Assembly (NCBI RefSeq): GCF_030651625.1
Contig: NZ_JAUSCF010000022.1
Coordinates: 186,001-250,000, forward strand
Origin: Hydrogenophaga sp.
Lineage (GTDB): Bacteria > Pseudomonadota > Gammaproteobacteria > Burkholderiales > Burkholderiaceae_C
Direction: 5' to 3'
Length of the DNA: 64,000 nt
The notes under the pieces were generated by a model, which was given only the letters and a program-made list of their open reading frames with translations, did not search any database and was not told the origin of the DNA. Made by a program: the position numbers and the translations under genes. This document shows, piece by piece, positions 1 through 9,581 of the stretch; positions within the stretch are counted from its first letter, which is position 1; each line of letters opens with the position of its first letter.

Positions 1-1346
1 ATTTCCTGGCTGATCTGCAGCACGCCCTTCTTGTCGGCGTCCTTGATCACAGGGACCATGAGGCCATTGGGCGTGTCGGCCGCAAAGCCGATGTGCCAGT
101 ACTGCTTGTAGACCAGCGAGTCGCCGTCAATGGAGCTGTTGAACTCGGGGAACTTCTTGAGCGCCGCCACGCTGGCCTTGATCAGGAAGGCAAGCATCGT
201 CACCTTGACGCCGGATTTCTCGTTTTCCTTGTTGGTCGACACGCGGAAGGCTTCGAGATCGGTGATGTCGGCGTCGTCATGGTTGGTGACGGCCGGAATC
301 ATGATGGCGTTACGCAACAGGTTGGCACCGCTGATCTTCTTGATGCGGCCCATCTCCTTGCGTTCGATGGGGCCGAACTTGGCGAAGTCCACCTTGGGCC
401 AGGGGATCAGGCCCAGCTCTGAGCCGCCACCACCGGTGGCAGCAGGGGCCTTGGCCTTTTGTGCGGCGGTTTGCACCGCGCCGGCCATGACCGACTTGGT
501 GAAACCCTGTATGTCGTCCAGCGTGATGCGGCCCTTGGGACCTTTTCCCTGCACTTCTTCCAGCGGCACGCCGAGTTCGCGTGCGAACTTGCGCACGGTC
601 GGGGAGGCGTGCGGTAGACCCAGTGCGGGTGTGCCGCCGGGGTTGTGGGGCGGTGCTGCAGCTGGCGATGCAGTGGCTGCGGTGGGTGCGGCGATGGAAG
701 CTGCAGCGGCTGGGGCCGCGACTGGAGCGGCGGCCGGAGAAGGCGCCGGCGCTGAGCTGCCTGCAGCACCTTCCAGGATAGCCAGCAAGTCACCGATGTT
801 GACCGTATCGCCAACCTTGACCTTGAGCTCTTTGAGCACGCCAGCATGCGACGAAGGAATCTCCATCGAAGCCTTGTCGGATTCGACTGTGATCAGGCTC
901 TGCTCGATCTGGATCGGGTCGCCAGGCTTCACGAGCACCTCGATGACGGCCACGTCCTTGAAGTCGCCAATGTCGGGCACCAGGACTTGAACCGGGCCAG
1001 AGGCGGCGGGCGCTGGGGCAGGAGCGTCAGCGGCCGCCGGTGCTGCAGCAGGGGCAGCGGGCGCGGCAGCAACCGGGCCTGCAGCGGACGCAGGAGCGGC
1101 TACATCACCCGCAGCCTCCACCACCAGCACCACAGAGCCCTCCTTCACCTTGTCGCCGAGTGCGACCTTGAGTTCCTTGACCACGCCTGCCGTGCTCGAC
1201 GGAATCTCCATCGAGGCCTTGTCGGATTCGACCGTGATCAGCGACTGCTCGGCCTGGACCGTGTCTCCCACCTTGACCAGCAGTTCAATCACCGCCACCT
1301 CATCAAAGTCGCCGATGTCCGGGACTTTCACTTCTACCAATGCCAT
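1..1346 (-). CDS. aceF: Pyruvate dehydrogenase E2, dihydrolipoamide acetyltransferase (partial, C-terminus outside window)
   Basis: E2 core of the pyruvate dehydrogenase complex; it transfers the acetyl group from lipoate to CoA. The frame reads from ATG at 1346 without a stop to the window edge (448 codons). Two lipoyl domains are visible, each with the lipoylation motif ESDKASMEIPSS: one at residues 1-75 and one at about 120-200, joined by Ala/Pro-rich linkers. A peripheral-subunit-binding domain (SPTVRKFARELGV) and the start of the acyltransferase domain follow. The catalytic HxxxDG motif lies beyond base 1. It sits 137 bp downstream of aceE on the same strand, so co-transcription is likely. 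Identity is clear; only the end is missing. Confidence 0.97.
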   Translation of the reverse strand, partial: MALVEVKVPDIGDFDEVAVIELLVKVGDTVQAEQSLITVESDKASMEIPSSTAGVVKELKVALGDKVKEGSVVLVVEAAGDVAAPASAAGPVAAAPAAPAAAPAAADAPAPAPAASGPVQVLVPDIGDFKDVAVIEVLVKPGDPIQIEQSLITVESDKASMEIPSSHAGVLKELKVKVGDTVNIGDLLAILEGAAGSSAPAPSPAAAPVAAPAAAASIAAPTAATASPAAAPPHNPGGTPALGLPHASPTVRKFARELGVPLEEVQGKGPKGRITLDDIQGFTKSVMAGAVQTAAQKAKAPAATGGGGSELGLIPWPKVDFAKFGPIERKEMGRIKKISGANLLRNAIMIPAVTNHDDADITDLEAFRVSTNKENEKSGVKVTMLAFLIKASVAALKKFPEFNSSIDGDSLVYKQYWHIGFAADTPNGLMVPVIKDADKKGVLQISQE

Positions 1347-1424
1347 GTCTGTCTCCAATCAGATGTTCAATGCGCCGAAGGTCATGCCTTCAACCCGGGA
1401 AACCGCCGCGCGGGCAAGGCCTGC

Positions 1425-1480
1425 CGGCTGACTTCGCCCTTCAAAGGGGGAAGCGCCGAAGGCGCTGCAGGGGTGCGCCC
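1425..1480. repeat. GC-rich intergenic hairpin repeat between aceE and aceF
   Basis: The gap holds a C-run/G-run hairpin (CCCTT-CAA-AGGGG flanked by CTTC/GAAG) followed by GCGCCGAAGGCGC. It resembles the GC-rich elements near 38.4, 48.2 and 53.2 kb. It could attenuate aceF relative to aceE; I cannot show that. Confidence 0.4.
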
Positions 1481-1483
1481 ACT

Positions 1484-4186
1484 TCATGCGTAGAGCGGGT
1501 TGACCTTGTCGGTCTTGATGCCGTACTTCTGGATCGCTTCGGTGACCTTGGCCATCGGGATCGCGCCTTCATCAGCGAGCGAACGCAACGCCGCCAGCAC
1601 GATGTAATGGCGGTTTACCTCGAAGTGCTCGCGCAGCTTGCTGCGGAAATCGCTGCGACCAAAGCCGTCGGTGCCGAGTACACGGTAGATGCGCCCTTTG
1701 GGAATGAAGGGTCGAATCTGCTCGGCATAAGCCTTCATGTAGTCGGTGGATGCCACCACCGGGCCCGCATGCTTTTCCAACTGCTGCGCCACAAACGAAA
1801 CGCGCTGCGGCTCGGTGGGATGCAGCAGGTTCCAGCGATCGGCGTCCTGGCCGTCGCGGGTCAGTTCGTTGAAGCTGGGGCAGCTCCACACATCGGCGGC
1901 CACGCCCCAGTCCTTTTCCAGCAGCGCCTGGGCTGCGATGGATTCGCGCAGGATGGTGCCCGAACCCAGTAGTTGCACCCGTTTGTCACCCTGGGCACCG
2001 GGCTTGCACAGGTACATACCCTTGATGATCTGATCTTCGGTGCCAGGCGTCAGGCCCGGCATGGCGTAGTTTTCGTTGAGCAGCGTCAGGTAGTAGAAGA
2101 CGTTGTCCTGCTTCTCCACCATGCGCTTGAGGCCGTGGTGCAGGATCACACCCACTTCATGCGCAAAGGTGGGGTCGTAACTGATGCAGTTGGGAATGGT
2201 GCCAGCCAGGATATGACTGTGGCCATCCTCATGCTGCAGGCCTTCGCCGTTGAGCGTGGTGCGCCCAGACGTGCCACCCAGCAGGAAGCCGCGCGCCTGC
2301 ATATCGCCGGCCGCCCAGGCCAGATCGCCCACACGTTGGAAACCGAACATCGAGTAATACACATAGAACGGCACCATGATGCGGTTGCTGGTGCTGTAGC
2401 TCGTGGCCGCCGCGATCCAGCTGCTCATGCCACCAGCCTCGTTGATACCCTCCTGCAGGATCTGCCCCGCTTTGTCTTCCTTGTAGTACATGACCTGGTC
2501 CTTGTCGACCGGGGTGTACTGCTGTCCTGCAGGGTTGTAAATGCCGATCTGGCGGAAAAGGCCTTCCATGCCAAAGGTGCGCGCTTCGTCCACCAGGATG
2601 GGCACGATGCGCGGACCCAGGGCCTGATCGCGCAGCAACTGCGTCAGGAAGCGCACGTAAGCCTGTGTGGTACTGATCTCGCGACCTTCGGCGGTAGGCT
2701 CCATCACGGCTTTGAAGGTTTCGATGGAAGGTACCGTGAAGCTCTCGTCGGCTTTGGTGCGGCGCTTGGGCAGGTAGCCGCCCAGGGCCTTGCGGCGCTC
2801 ATGCAGGTACTGCATCTCTGGCGTGTCGTCGGCCGGCTTGTAGAACGGGATCTTGGGCAACTCGCTGTCCGGAATGGGCAGGTTGAAGCGGTCGCGGAAG
2901 ATCTTGATGTCTTCGTCGGTGAGCTTCTTGGTCTGATGAACCGTGTTCTTGCCTTCGCCCGACTTGCCCATGCCAAAACCCTTCACGGTCTTGATCAGCA
3001 ACACGGTGGGCTGGTCCTTGTGGTTCACCGCCTTGTGGTAAGCCGCGTAGACCTTGTGCGCATCGTGTCCACCGCGACGAAGGTTCCAGATTTCGTCGTC
3101 GGTCATGTGCGCGACGAGCTCCAGTGCCTTGGGGTCGCGACCGAAGAAATGCTTGCGCACGTAGGCGCCGTCATTGGCCTTGAAGGCCTGGTAGTCGCCG
3201 TCCAGCGTCTCCATCATGATCTTGCGCAGGGCGCCGTCCTTGTCCCGCGCCAGCAGCGGGTCCCAATTGCTGCCCCAGAGCAGCTTGATCACATTCCAGC
3301 CCGAGCCACGGAACTCGCCTTCAAGTTCCTGAACAATCTTGCCGTTGCCGCGCACCGGGCCGTCCAGGCGCTGCAGGTTGCAGTTGACGACAAAGATCAG
3401 GTTGTCGAGTTTTTCGCGGGCGGCCAGGCTGATGGCCCCCAGGGATTCGACCTCGTCCATTTCTCCGTCGCCGCAGAACACCCAGACCTTGCGGTTTTCG
3501 GTATTGGCGATGCCGCGCGCGTGCAGGTACTTCAGGAAGCGCGCCTGGTAGATCGCCATCAGCGGGCCCAGGCCCATGGACACCGTCGGGAACTGCCAGA
3601 ACTCGGGCATGAGCTTGGGGTGCGGGTAGCTCGAGAGCCCTTTGCCGTCGACTTCCTGGCGGAAGTTCAGCAGCTGCTCTTCGCTCAGACGGCCTTCGAG
3701 GTAAGCCCGGGCGTACACGCCGGGCGATACGTGGCCCTGTATGTAGAGACAGTCGCCACCATGGTTTTCGCTCTCGGCGTGCCAGAAGTGGTTGAAACCG
3801 GCACCGAACATGTGGGCCAGCGAAGCGAACGAACCGATGTGACCGCCAAGGTCTCCGCCGTCTTCAGGGTGATGGCGGTTCGCCTTGACCACCATGGCCA
3901 TGGCGTTCCAGCGCATGTAGGCGCGCAGGCGCTCTTCGATCTCGATGTTGCCGGGGCAGCGCTGTTCTTCGATCGGTTCAATGGTGTTGACGTAGCCGGT
4001 TTTCGCAGAAAACGGCAAATCGATGCTGTTCTGTCGCGCTTCTTCCAGCAACTGCTCCAGAAGAAAATGCGCCCGCTCAGGCCCCTCGCGCTCGATGACC
4101 GCAGCCAGTGCGTCCATCCATTCCCGGGTTTCCTGGCTGTCCACGTCTACAGCACCCTGGCCGTTGTGCGGGTCGATCACTGACAT
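1484..4186 (-). CDS. aceE: Pyruvate dehydrogenase E1 component (homodimeric type)
   Basis: Thiamine-diphosphate-dependent decarboxylase that feeds pyruvate carbon to the lipoyl arms of AceF. 900 aa, close to the usual 885-900 of homodimeric E1. The ThDP/Mg motif is visible (GDGEMDE at residues 239-245, then NCN at 268-270), as are the transketolase-like central and C-terminal domains. The open frame extends 23 codons further upstream, but I chose ATG 4186 because AAGGAG lies 7 bp before it and the protein starts MSVIDPHN, typical of the family. First gene of aceE-aceF; an AT-rich dyad at 4272-4298 lies about 90 bp upstream. Confidence 0.98.
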   Translation of the reverse strand: MSVIDPHNGQGAVDVDSQETREWMDALAAVIEREGPERAHFLLEQLLEEARQNSIDLPFSAKTGYVNTIEPIEEQRCPGNIEIEERLRAYMRWNAMAMVVKANRHHPEDGGDLGGHIGSFASLAHMFGAGFNHFWHAESENHGGDCLYIQGHVSPGVYARAYLEGRLSEEQLLNFRQEVDGKGLSSYPHPKLMPEFWQFPTVSMGLGPLMAIYQARFLKYLHARGIANTENRKVWVFCGDGEMDEVESLGAISLAAREKLDNLIFVVNCNLQRLDGPVRGNGKIVQELEGEFRGSGWNVIKLLWGSNWDPLLARDKDGALRKIMMETLDGDYQAFKANDGAYVRKHFFGRDPKALELVAHMTDDEIWNLRRGGHDAHKVYAAYHKAVNHKDQPTVLLIKTVKGFGMGKSGEGKNTVHQTKKLTDEDIKIFRDRFNLPIPDSELPKIPFYKPADDTPEMQYLHERRKALGGYLPKRRTKADESFTVPSIETFKAVMEPTAEGREISTTQAYVRFLTQLLRDQALGPRIVPILVDEARTFGMEGLFRQIGIYNPAGQQYTPVDKDQVMYYKEDKAGQILQEGINEAGGMSSWIAAATSYSTSNRIMVPFYVYYSMFGFQRVGDLAWAAGDMQARGFLLGGTSGRTTLNGEGLQHEDGHSHILAGTIPNCISYDPTFAHEVGVILHHGLKRMVEKQDNVFYYLTLLNENYAMPGLTPGTEDQIIKGMYLCKPGAQGDKRVQLLGSGTILRESIAAQALLEKDWGVAADVWSCPSFNELTRDGQDADRWNLLHPTEPQRVSFVAQQLEKHAGPVVASTDYMKAYAEQIRPFIPKGRIYRVLGTDGFGRSDFRSKLREHFEVNRHYIVLAALRSLADEGAIPMAKVTEAIQKYGIKTDKVNPLYA

Positions 4187-4271
4187 CTTTGTCTCCTTCT
4201 GGGTTTTGAAATCAAGCTTAAGGCGGGCTATCCACCGTGTCACGGATTTTCCCACAATGTTTTCATGATTT

Positions 4272-4298
4272 CAATATGTGCATGCATATTTCATATTG
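4272..4298. promoter_or_regulatory. AT-rich inverted repeat upstream of aceE (candidate operator)
   Basis: CAATATG (4272-4278) and CATATTG (4292-4298) are perfect 7-bp inverted repeats spaced by 13 bp, with a TGCATGCA palindrome (4279-4286) inside. It lies in the divergent gap between aceE and the sensor kinase gene, in unusually AT-rich sequence. The binding protein is unknown. Confidence 0.45.
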
Positions 4299-4426
4299 TG
4301 GTTATCGCGCTTCCATCGATCCTTCTTTCGTCCACACAGAAAGGATCTTGATGCCAGGGTCCAAGCGTGTGTCCGGCCGTCATTCACAAGAAGATGCTCA
4401 CGCACTCACGTAGACTCTGCCTAGCA

Positions 4427-6985
4427 ATGTCGACTCAGCTCCAGTCCAGCACAAAACAAGAACCCCGGCGCCCACAAACCGTGTGGTGGAAACGCTGGTG
4501 GCGACGCCTGCCGCCGTCAAGGCAAGACCGGTTTGCCACGCTCGGGCCGCTGCTGGCGGTGCTGCTGTTCCTGTCGGCCATCGCAGTGGCCATCACCTAC
4601 CTTCGATTTGAAGAGCTGAAGCGCGACCAGGAAGCGGTCACGCGAGATGTGGAATACGCCCAGCAGCGCCTTCGCCTGCGGTTGCTGGAGCGCCAGGAGC
4701 AACTCATGCGTCTGGCACGAGAAGTGAGCAACAAGGAAATCGAAAAGGACGAATTTGAATTCCAGGTCGAGTCACTGATCAGCCAGTTCCCGGAGTTGAT
4801 GGCCATCAGCTGGATCGACGCCCGGCGCAACGTCCTGGCCACCTACGCTTCACCCAGTGCGCCAGTGAACCTCATGCGTCCGGTGGACAGCACGCTCGAT
4901 GCCGGTGATACAGATGGCTCGTTCGAATTGGCGCGAGACCTTCGTCAACCCATCTACTCCCGCCCCATGGGAGAAGACCCACGCAACTCGGTGCTGATGC
5001 TTCAGGTTCCCCTGAGTGAACAGGGCCGATTCGCCGGAACCGTGATGGGCGAGTACTCGGTCGATGGGCTTCTGCGCTTCGGCATACCGCCCGAGATCAT
5101 GGCGCGGTATGCGGTCGCGCTGGTGGATGACCGGGGACGGGTGCTGGCTGGCAGTCTGCAAACGCCGAATGAAGTGCTGCAACTGCTGCCTTGGTCCGAC
5201 CAGCCCATGGGACATGAAGTCCCCGTATCGCCCGTGGGCAATGGGTTGATCCTGAAAGCGCACGGCTACCGCACCTCACAAGATGTCGTCGGCAGTGGCT
5301 TCTTCTGGGTCATTGGTGCGTTGAGCGCACTGACGGTCTGGATGCTTCTGGGAACCTGGCGCCACACCCGGCGCAGGGTGCAGGCACAGCAGGCGCTGGT
5401 GTCCGAGACCAACTTCCGACGCGCCATGGAAAACTCCATGCTGACCGGCATGCGGGCACTCGACCTGCAGGGCAGGATCACCTATGTCAACCCCGCCTTC
5501 TGCTCCATGACCGGATGGACCGAAGGCGAGCTGGTGGGAAGAACGGCGCCTTTCCCCTATTGGCCTGAAGAAGACCACGACCTCCTGGCCGCCAGGCTGG
5601 ACGACGAATTGAATGGCCGCTCGACCCCGGGAGGCTTTGAGGTCCGGGTGCGGCGCCGCGATGGCAGCATCTTTGATGCACGCATGTACGTCTCGCCGCT
5701 GATAGACCCCCATGGGCACCAGACAGGGTGGATGACGTCGATGACCGACATCACCGAGCCCAAGCGCATTCGCGAAGAGTTGTCCGCTTCGTACGAACGC
5801 TTCACCACCGTTCTTGAGAGTCTGGACTCGGCCGTTTCGGTTGCCCCCCTGGGCAGCGATGAAATGCTGTTCGCCAACAAGATGTACCGGCTCTGGTTTG
5901 GCACCCGCGGACAAGGTCACCGGCACCTTGTTGATCTTGCCGGCAACCAGCCCACACCCAGCCCCGACGACGGTGACGCGGTGGACGCTTTTGCAGGCAT
6001 GCCAACCGAGACCTTGACCGACGCGGGGGCCGAAAATGCAGAGGTGTTTGCCGAGGAACTCGATCGCTGGCTGGAAGTGCGAACGCGCTACCTCACATGG
6101 GTCGATGGCCGACTGGCACAGATGGTGATCGCCAGCGACATCACGCCACGCCGGCTGGCGGAAGAACAGGCCGCACGACAGACCGAACGCGCCCAGACCG
6201 CGAGCCGGCTCATCACCATGGGCGAGATGGCGTCCAGCGTCGCTCACGAGCTCAACCAGCCTCTCACGGCCATCAGCAACTACTGCAACGGCATGATCTC
6301 GCGCTTGCAGGATCAGCGGATCAGCCCCGACGAACTGCTCGGGGCACTGGAGAAAACCGCGCGGCAGGCCCAGCGTGCCGGACAGATCATTCAGCGCATC
6401 AGGGCGTTCGTGAAGCGAAGCGAACCCAACCCCACCCTCTCGGATGTGCCCCAGATGGTGAGCAATGCAATCGAACTCGCGGACATCGAATTGCGCCGCC
6501 AGCAGGTTCGCCTGACTCCCTACGTAGCGGCTCGGCTGCCGCTACTGATGGTGGACCCCATTCTCATTGAGCAGGTGCTGATCAACCTGCTCAAGAACGC
6601 GGGTGAATCCATTGCGCAGGCTGGCCGGCCGCCAGGCAATCGTTCCATCGAACTGAGAGTCGGGCCGCGTCGCCAGGAAGACCAGGATGTGATCGAGTTT
6701 TCAGTAATGGACACCGGCAACGGGGTGCCCGACGAAATGATCGAGCGCATTTACGAGGCGTTCTACAGCACCAAGAGCGAGGGAATGGGCATTGGACTGA
6801 AACTGTGCCGCAGCATCGTGGAGTCCCACAACGGCAGGATGCAAGTTCAGAACATCTACAATGGTGACGAGGTTTCGGGGTGCTGCTTCAGCTTCTGGAT
6901 CCCAGTGGTTTCGCGGCTTCGTGCCGACAGCACTGGTGAAAGCGCCCCTTCCAGGTCGTTGACGGACACAGAAAGAGCGAGATGA
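4427..6985 (+). CDS. Membrane PAS sensor histidine kinase, FixL-like
   Basis: Sensor of a two-component pair. From ATG 4427 it is 852 aa: TM1 about 37-58, an extracytoplasmic sensor region, TM2 about 290-310, PAS1 about 327-445, PAS2 about 455-575, then HisKA with VAHELNQP (phospho-His 607) and HATPase (N-box near 720-724, DTGNG at 762, GMGIG at 786-790). The HELNQP box is typical of FixL/TodS-type kinases. No heme-binding signature is evident, so oxygen sensing should not be assumed. The start is uncertain: GTG 4367 and ATG 4394 are in frame and none has a strong RBS. Overlaps the next gene by 4 bp (ATGA). Confidence 0.9.
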   Translation: MSTQLQSSTKQEPRRPQTVWWKRWWRRLPPSRQDRFATLGPLLAVLLFLSAIAVAITYLRFEELKRDQEAVTRDVEYAQQRLRLRLLERQEQLMRLAREVSNKEIEKDEFEFQVESLISQFPELMAISWIDARRNVLATYASPSAPVNLMRPVDSTLDAGDTDGSFELARDLRQPIYSRPMGEDPRNSVLMLQVPLSEQGRFAGTVMGEYSVDGLLRFGIPPEIMARYAVALVDDRGRVLAGSLQTPNEVLQLLPWSDQPMGHEVPVSPVGNGLILKAHGYRTSQDVVGSGFFWVIGALSALTVWMLLGTWRHTRRRVQAQQALVSETNFRRAMENSMLTGMRALDLQGRITYVNPAFCSMTGWTEGELVGRTAPFPYWPEEDHDLLAARLDDELNGRSTPGGFEVRVRRRDGSIFDARMYVSPLIDPHGHQTGWMTSMTDITEPKRIREELSASYERFTTVLESLDSAVSVAPLGSDEMLFANKMYRLWFGTRGQGHRHLVDLAGNQPTPSPDDGDAVDAFAGMPTETLTDAGAENAEVFAEELDRWLEVRTRYLTWVDGRLAQMVIASDITPRRLAEEQAARQTERAQTASRLITMGEMASSVAHELNQPLTAISNYCNGMISRLQDQRISPDELLGALEKTARQAQRAGQIIQRIRAFVKRSEPNPTLSDVPQMVSNAIELADIELRRQQVRLTPYVAARLPLLMVDPILIEQVLINLLKNAGESIAQAGRPPGNRSIELRVGPRRQEDQDVIEFSVMDTGNGVPDEMIERIYEAFYSTKSEGMGIGLKLCRSIVESHNGRMQVQNIYNGDEVSGCCFSFWIPVVSRLRADSTGESAPSRSLTDTERAR

Positions 6986-7608
6986 GTTTGATTCCCAAAA
7001 AAGGTACCGTCTACGTGGTCGACGACGACGAGGCCGTGCGCGACTCCCTCCAGTGGCTGCTTGAAGGCAAGGATTACCGCGTCCGCTGCTTCGAGTCAGC
7101 GGAAGCATTTCTTAGCCGGTACGACGCGCGAGAGGTTGCCTGCCTGATTGCAGACATTCGCATGGGTGGCATGAGCGGCATGGATCTGCAGGAACGGTTG
7201 ATCGAGCGTCAGTCTCCGCTGCCGATCGTGTTCATCACTGGTCACGGCGATGTGCCCATGGCAGTGAACTCCATGAAGAAGGGCGCTCTGGACTTCATTC
7301 AGAAGCCATTCAAGGAAGACCAGCTCGTGGCATTGGTTGAACGCATGCTCGAACACGCCAAAGACGCGTTTGCAACTTCCCAGCAAGCCGCCAGCAGGGA
7401 CGCACTGCTGTCCAAGCTCACCAGCCGCGAAGCCCAGGTTCTGGAGCGCATCGTCGCAGGTCGCCTCAACAAACAGATTGCGGATGATCTCGGCATCAGC
7501 ATCAAGACCGTGGAGGCACATCGCGCCAACATCATGGAAAAGCTCGGTGCCAACACCGTGGCCGACCTCCTCAAGATTGCCCTGGGTCAGACGCCAGCCA
7601 AGGTCTGA
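6982..7608 (+). CDS. FixJ-family response regulator (receiver + LuxR-type HTH)
   Basis: DNA-binding partner of the kinase upstream, translationally coupled through an ATGA overlap. 208 aa: a receiver domain with acidic pocket DDDE (14-17), phospho-acceptor D58, T86 and K108, then a LuxR/GerE HTH at about 146-200 ([15 protein letters not shown]...[18 protein letters not shown]). Length and spacing fit FixJ/TtrR/StyR regulators. Target genes are unknown; the divergent aceEF operon is the obvious neighbour to test. Confidence 0.95.
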   Translation: MSLIPKKGTVYVVDDDEAVRDSLQWLLEGKDYRVRCFESAEAFLSRYDAREVACLIADIRMGGMSGMDLQERLIERQSPLPIVFITGHGDVPMAVNSMKKGALDFIQKPFKEDQLVALVERMLEHAKDAFATSQQAASRDALLSKLTSREAQVLERIVAGRLNKQIADDLGISIKTVEAHRANIMEKLGANTVADLLKIALGQTPAKV

Positions 7609-7702
7609 CACAGACAATCTGACCGCCTCCAGGGCGCCATTCGCGCAGAGGCAGGCACTGTCGAGCCGCCTGACGGCATCCATCTCCTTTCTCGAACCTC
7701 CG

Positions 7703-8560
7703 ATGACCGCCCAACTGATCAACGGCACCACCCTTTCGCAAAATATCCGCTCCGACGTTGCCGCCCGTGCCGCCGCACTCGTGGCCAAAGGTGTGCAGCC
7801 CGGACTCGCGGTGATTCTGGTCGGTGACGACCCCGCTTCCGCCGTCTACGTGCGCAACAAGGTCAAGGCGTGCGCTGAAGCGGGTTTGCATTCGGTGCTG
7901 GAACGCTATGAAGCCGATCTGAGTGAATCGGCCTTGCTGGAGCGCATCCTGGCCCTCAATAGCGACCCCTCTGTTCACGGCATCCTGGTCCAGATGCCGC
8001 TGCCCAGGCACATCAACCCACAGCGCGTGATCGAAACCATTTCAACAGCCAAAGATGTGGACGGCTATTCGGTCCAGAGCGCAGGCGACCTGATGACCGG
8101 CCTGCCAGGTTTCCTGCCCTGCACACCTTACGGTTGCATGAAGCTCATTGAAAGCACCGGCATCGATCTGCGCGGCAAACACGCTGTGGTGATCGGTCGC
8201 AGCAACACGGTGGGCAAGCCCATGGCGTTGTTGCTGCTGCAAGCCAACGCCACGGTCACGGTGTGCCACAGTGCCACCACCGACCTCAAAGCCCACACCC
8301 TGCAGGCCGATGTGATCGTGGCGGCGGTGGGCAGGCGCAACGTTCTGACCGCTGACATGGTCAAACCCGGCGCGGTGGTGATCGACGTGGGCATGAACCG
8401 TAACGACGAAGGCAAGCTCTGCGGCGATGTGGACTTCGAAGGCGTGAAACAGGTGGCGGGCTGGGTCACACCGGTGCCCGGTGGTGTGGGCCCCATGACC
8501 ATCGCCATGCTGCTGGTGAACACGCTCGAATCGGCCGAGCGGGCACTGCCCCGCTCCTGA
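7703..8560 (+). CDS. folD: Bifunctional methylene-THF dehydrogenase / methenyl-THF cyclohydrolase
   Basis: Interconverts 5,10-methylene-, methenyl- and 10-formyl-tetrahydrofolate using NADP+. 285 aa, the normal length. Catalytic Y49 and K53 (YVRNKVKAC), the DVDGYS block (118-123), PCTPYG (139-144), the Rossmann loop [12 protein letters not shown] (162-173) and the C-terminal [11 protein letters not shown] are all present. The reading frame stays open far upstream over fixJ, but homology begins at MTAQLING, so ATG 7703 is the start. Likely its own transcription unit, 94 bp after the regulator. Confidence 0.98.
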   Translation: MTAQLINGTTLSQNIRSDVAARAAALVAKGVQPGLAVILVGDDPASAVYVRNKVKACAEAGLHSVLERYEADLSESALLERILALNSDPSVHGILVQMPLPRHINPQRVIETISTAKDVDGYSVQSAGDLMTGLPGFLPCTPYGCMKLIESTGIDLRGKHAVVIGRSNTVGKPMALLLLQANATVTVCHSATTDLKAHTLQADVIVAAVGRRNVLTADMVKPGAVVIDVGMNRNDEGKLCGDVDFEGVKQVAGWVTPVPGGVGPMTIAMLLVNTLESAERALPRS

Positions 8561-8734
8561 CCGGTGGGTCGACCGGCTGTGCGAGGTGAGCCTACGCCAA
8601 ATGGGATGGCTGACGAAGCGCTACCGAACAGGTTGATCTGAAGAGACCGCGGACTGAAAGGTTTCGCTTTTCCAGCGCACGCCCTGACAGCCCTCCCGGG
8701 CCCGTCCAGTCGCGGTTTCTAGGATAATTGTGTG

Positions 8735-9577
8735 ATGAGCATCACCTACAAAGACGAAGCGGGCATTGCCGGCATGCGCGTGGCCGGGCGCCTCGCATCC
8801 GAAGTGCTCGACTACCTCACGCCCCTGATCCAACCGGGCGTCACCACGCTCGAAATCGACCGGCTGGCCGCCGAGTTCATGAAGCAGCAGGGAACGGTTT
8901 CGGCCACCATTGGCTACCAGCCCAGCGGCTACCCCCCCTATCCTGGTCACCTGTGCACTTCGGTCAATCAGGTGGTTTGTCACGGCATACCAGGTGACAA
9001 GCCATTGAAGAAGGGCGACATCCTCAATGTGGACGTGACCGTGATCAAGGACGGCTGGTACGGTGACAACAGCCGCATGTTCCTGATCGGCGGCGAAGCG
9101 GCCTGCACGATCCAGGCGCGGCGGCTCTGTCAGGTGACCTACGAGGCCATGTGGAAAGGCATTGCCATGGTGAAGCCGGGTGTTCGCCTCGGCGACATCG
9201 GCCATGCGATCCAGACTTACGCCGAGGCCAGCGGCTTCTCGGTGGTACGCGAATTCTGCGGCCATGGCATCGGACAACGGTTCCACGAAGACCCTCAGGT
9301 GCTGCATTACGGCCGCCCCGGCACGCTGGAAGAACTCAAGGCGGGGATGACATTCACCATAGAGCCCATGATCAACGCCGGCAAACGCGAAATCAAGGAA
9401 ATGGGCGACGGCTGGACCATTGTCACGCGCGATCGCTCACTATCTGCACAGTGGGAACACACCGTGCTGGTCACGCCCACGGGATACGAAGTGCTGACCT
9501 TGTCTGCCGGCAATCCGCCGGTACCCGCCTTCGTTGCGTCCGAAGCCGCCACAGCCACCGCCACCGTGAGCGCCTGA
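8735..9577 (+). CDS. map: Type I methionine aminopeptidase
   Basis: Removes the initiator Met from nascent proteins. 280 aa with the five dinuclear-metal ligands D100, D111, H177 (CGHGIG), E210 (TIEPM) and E241 (QWEHTVLV). An in-frame GTG lies one codon upstream; ATG 8735 with AGGA about 10 bp before is preferred. It is followed 4 bp later by glnD, so the two are probably co-transcribed. The C-terminus carries an Ala/Thr-rich tail of about 15 residues beyond the catalytic core. Confidence 0.98.
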   Translation: MSITYKDEAGIAGMRVAGRLASEVLDYLTPLIQPGVTTLEIDRLAAEFMKQQGTVSATIGYQPSGYPPYPGHLCTSVNQVVCHGIPGDKPLKKGDILNVDVTVIKDGWYGDNSRMFLIGGEAACTIQARRLCQVTYEAMWKGIAMVKPGVRLGDIGHAIQTYAEASGFSVVREFCGHGIGQRFHEDPQVLHYGRPGTLEELKAGMTFTIEPMINAGKREIKEMGDGWTIVTRDRSLSAQWEHTVLVTPTGYEVLTLSAGNPPVPAFVASEAATATATVSA

Positions 9578-9581
9578 CGCC

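Noticed and set aside
1973-4183. 736-codon plus-strand open frame opposite aceE
   Set aside because: Shadow of aceE in GC-rich sequence; no recognisable domain and Val/His/Arg-heavy composition.
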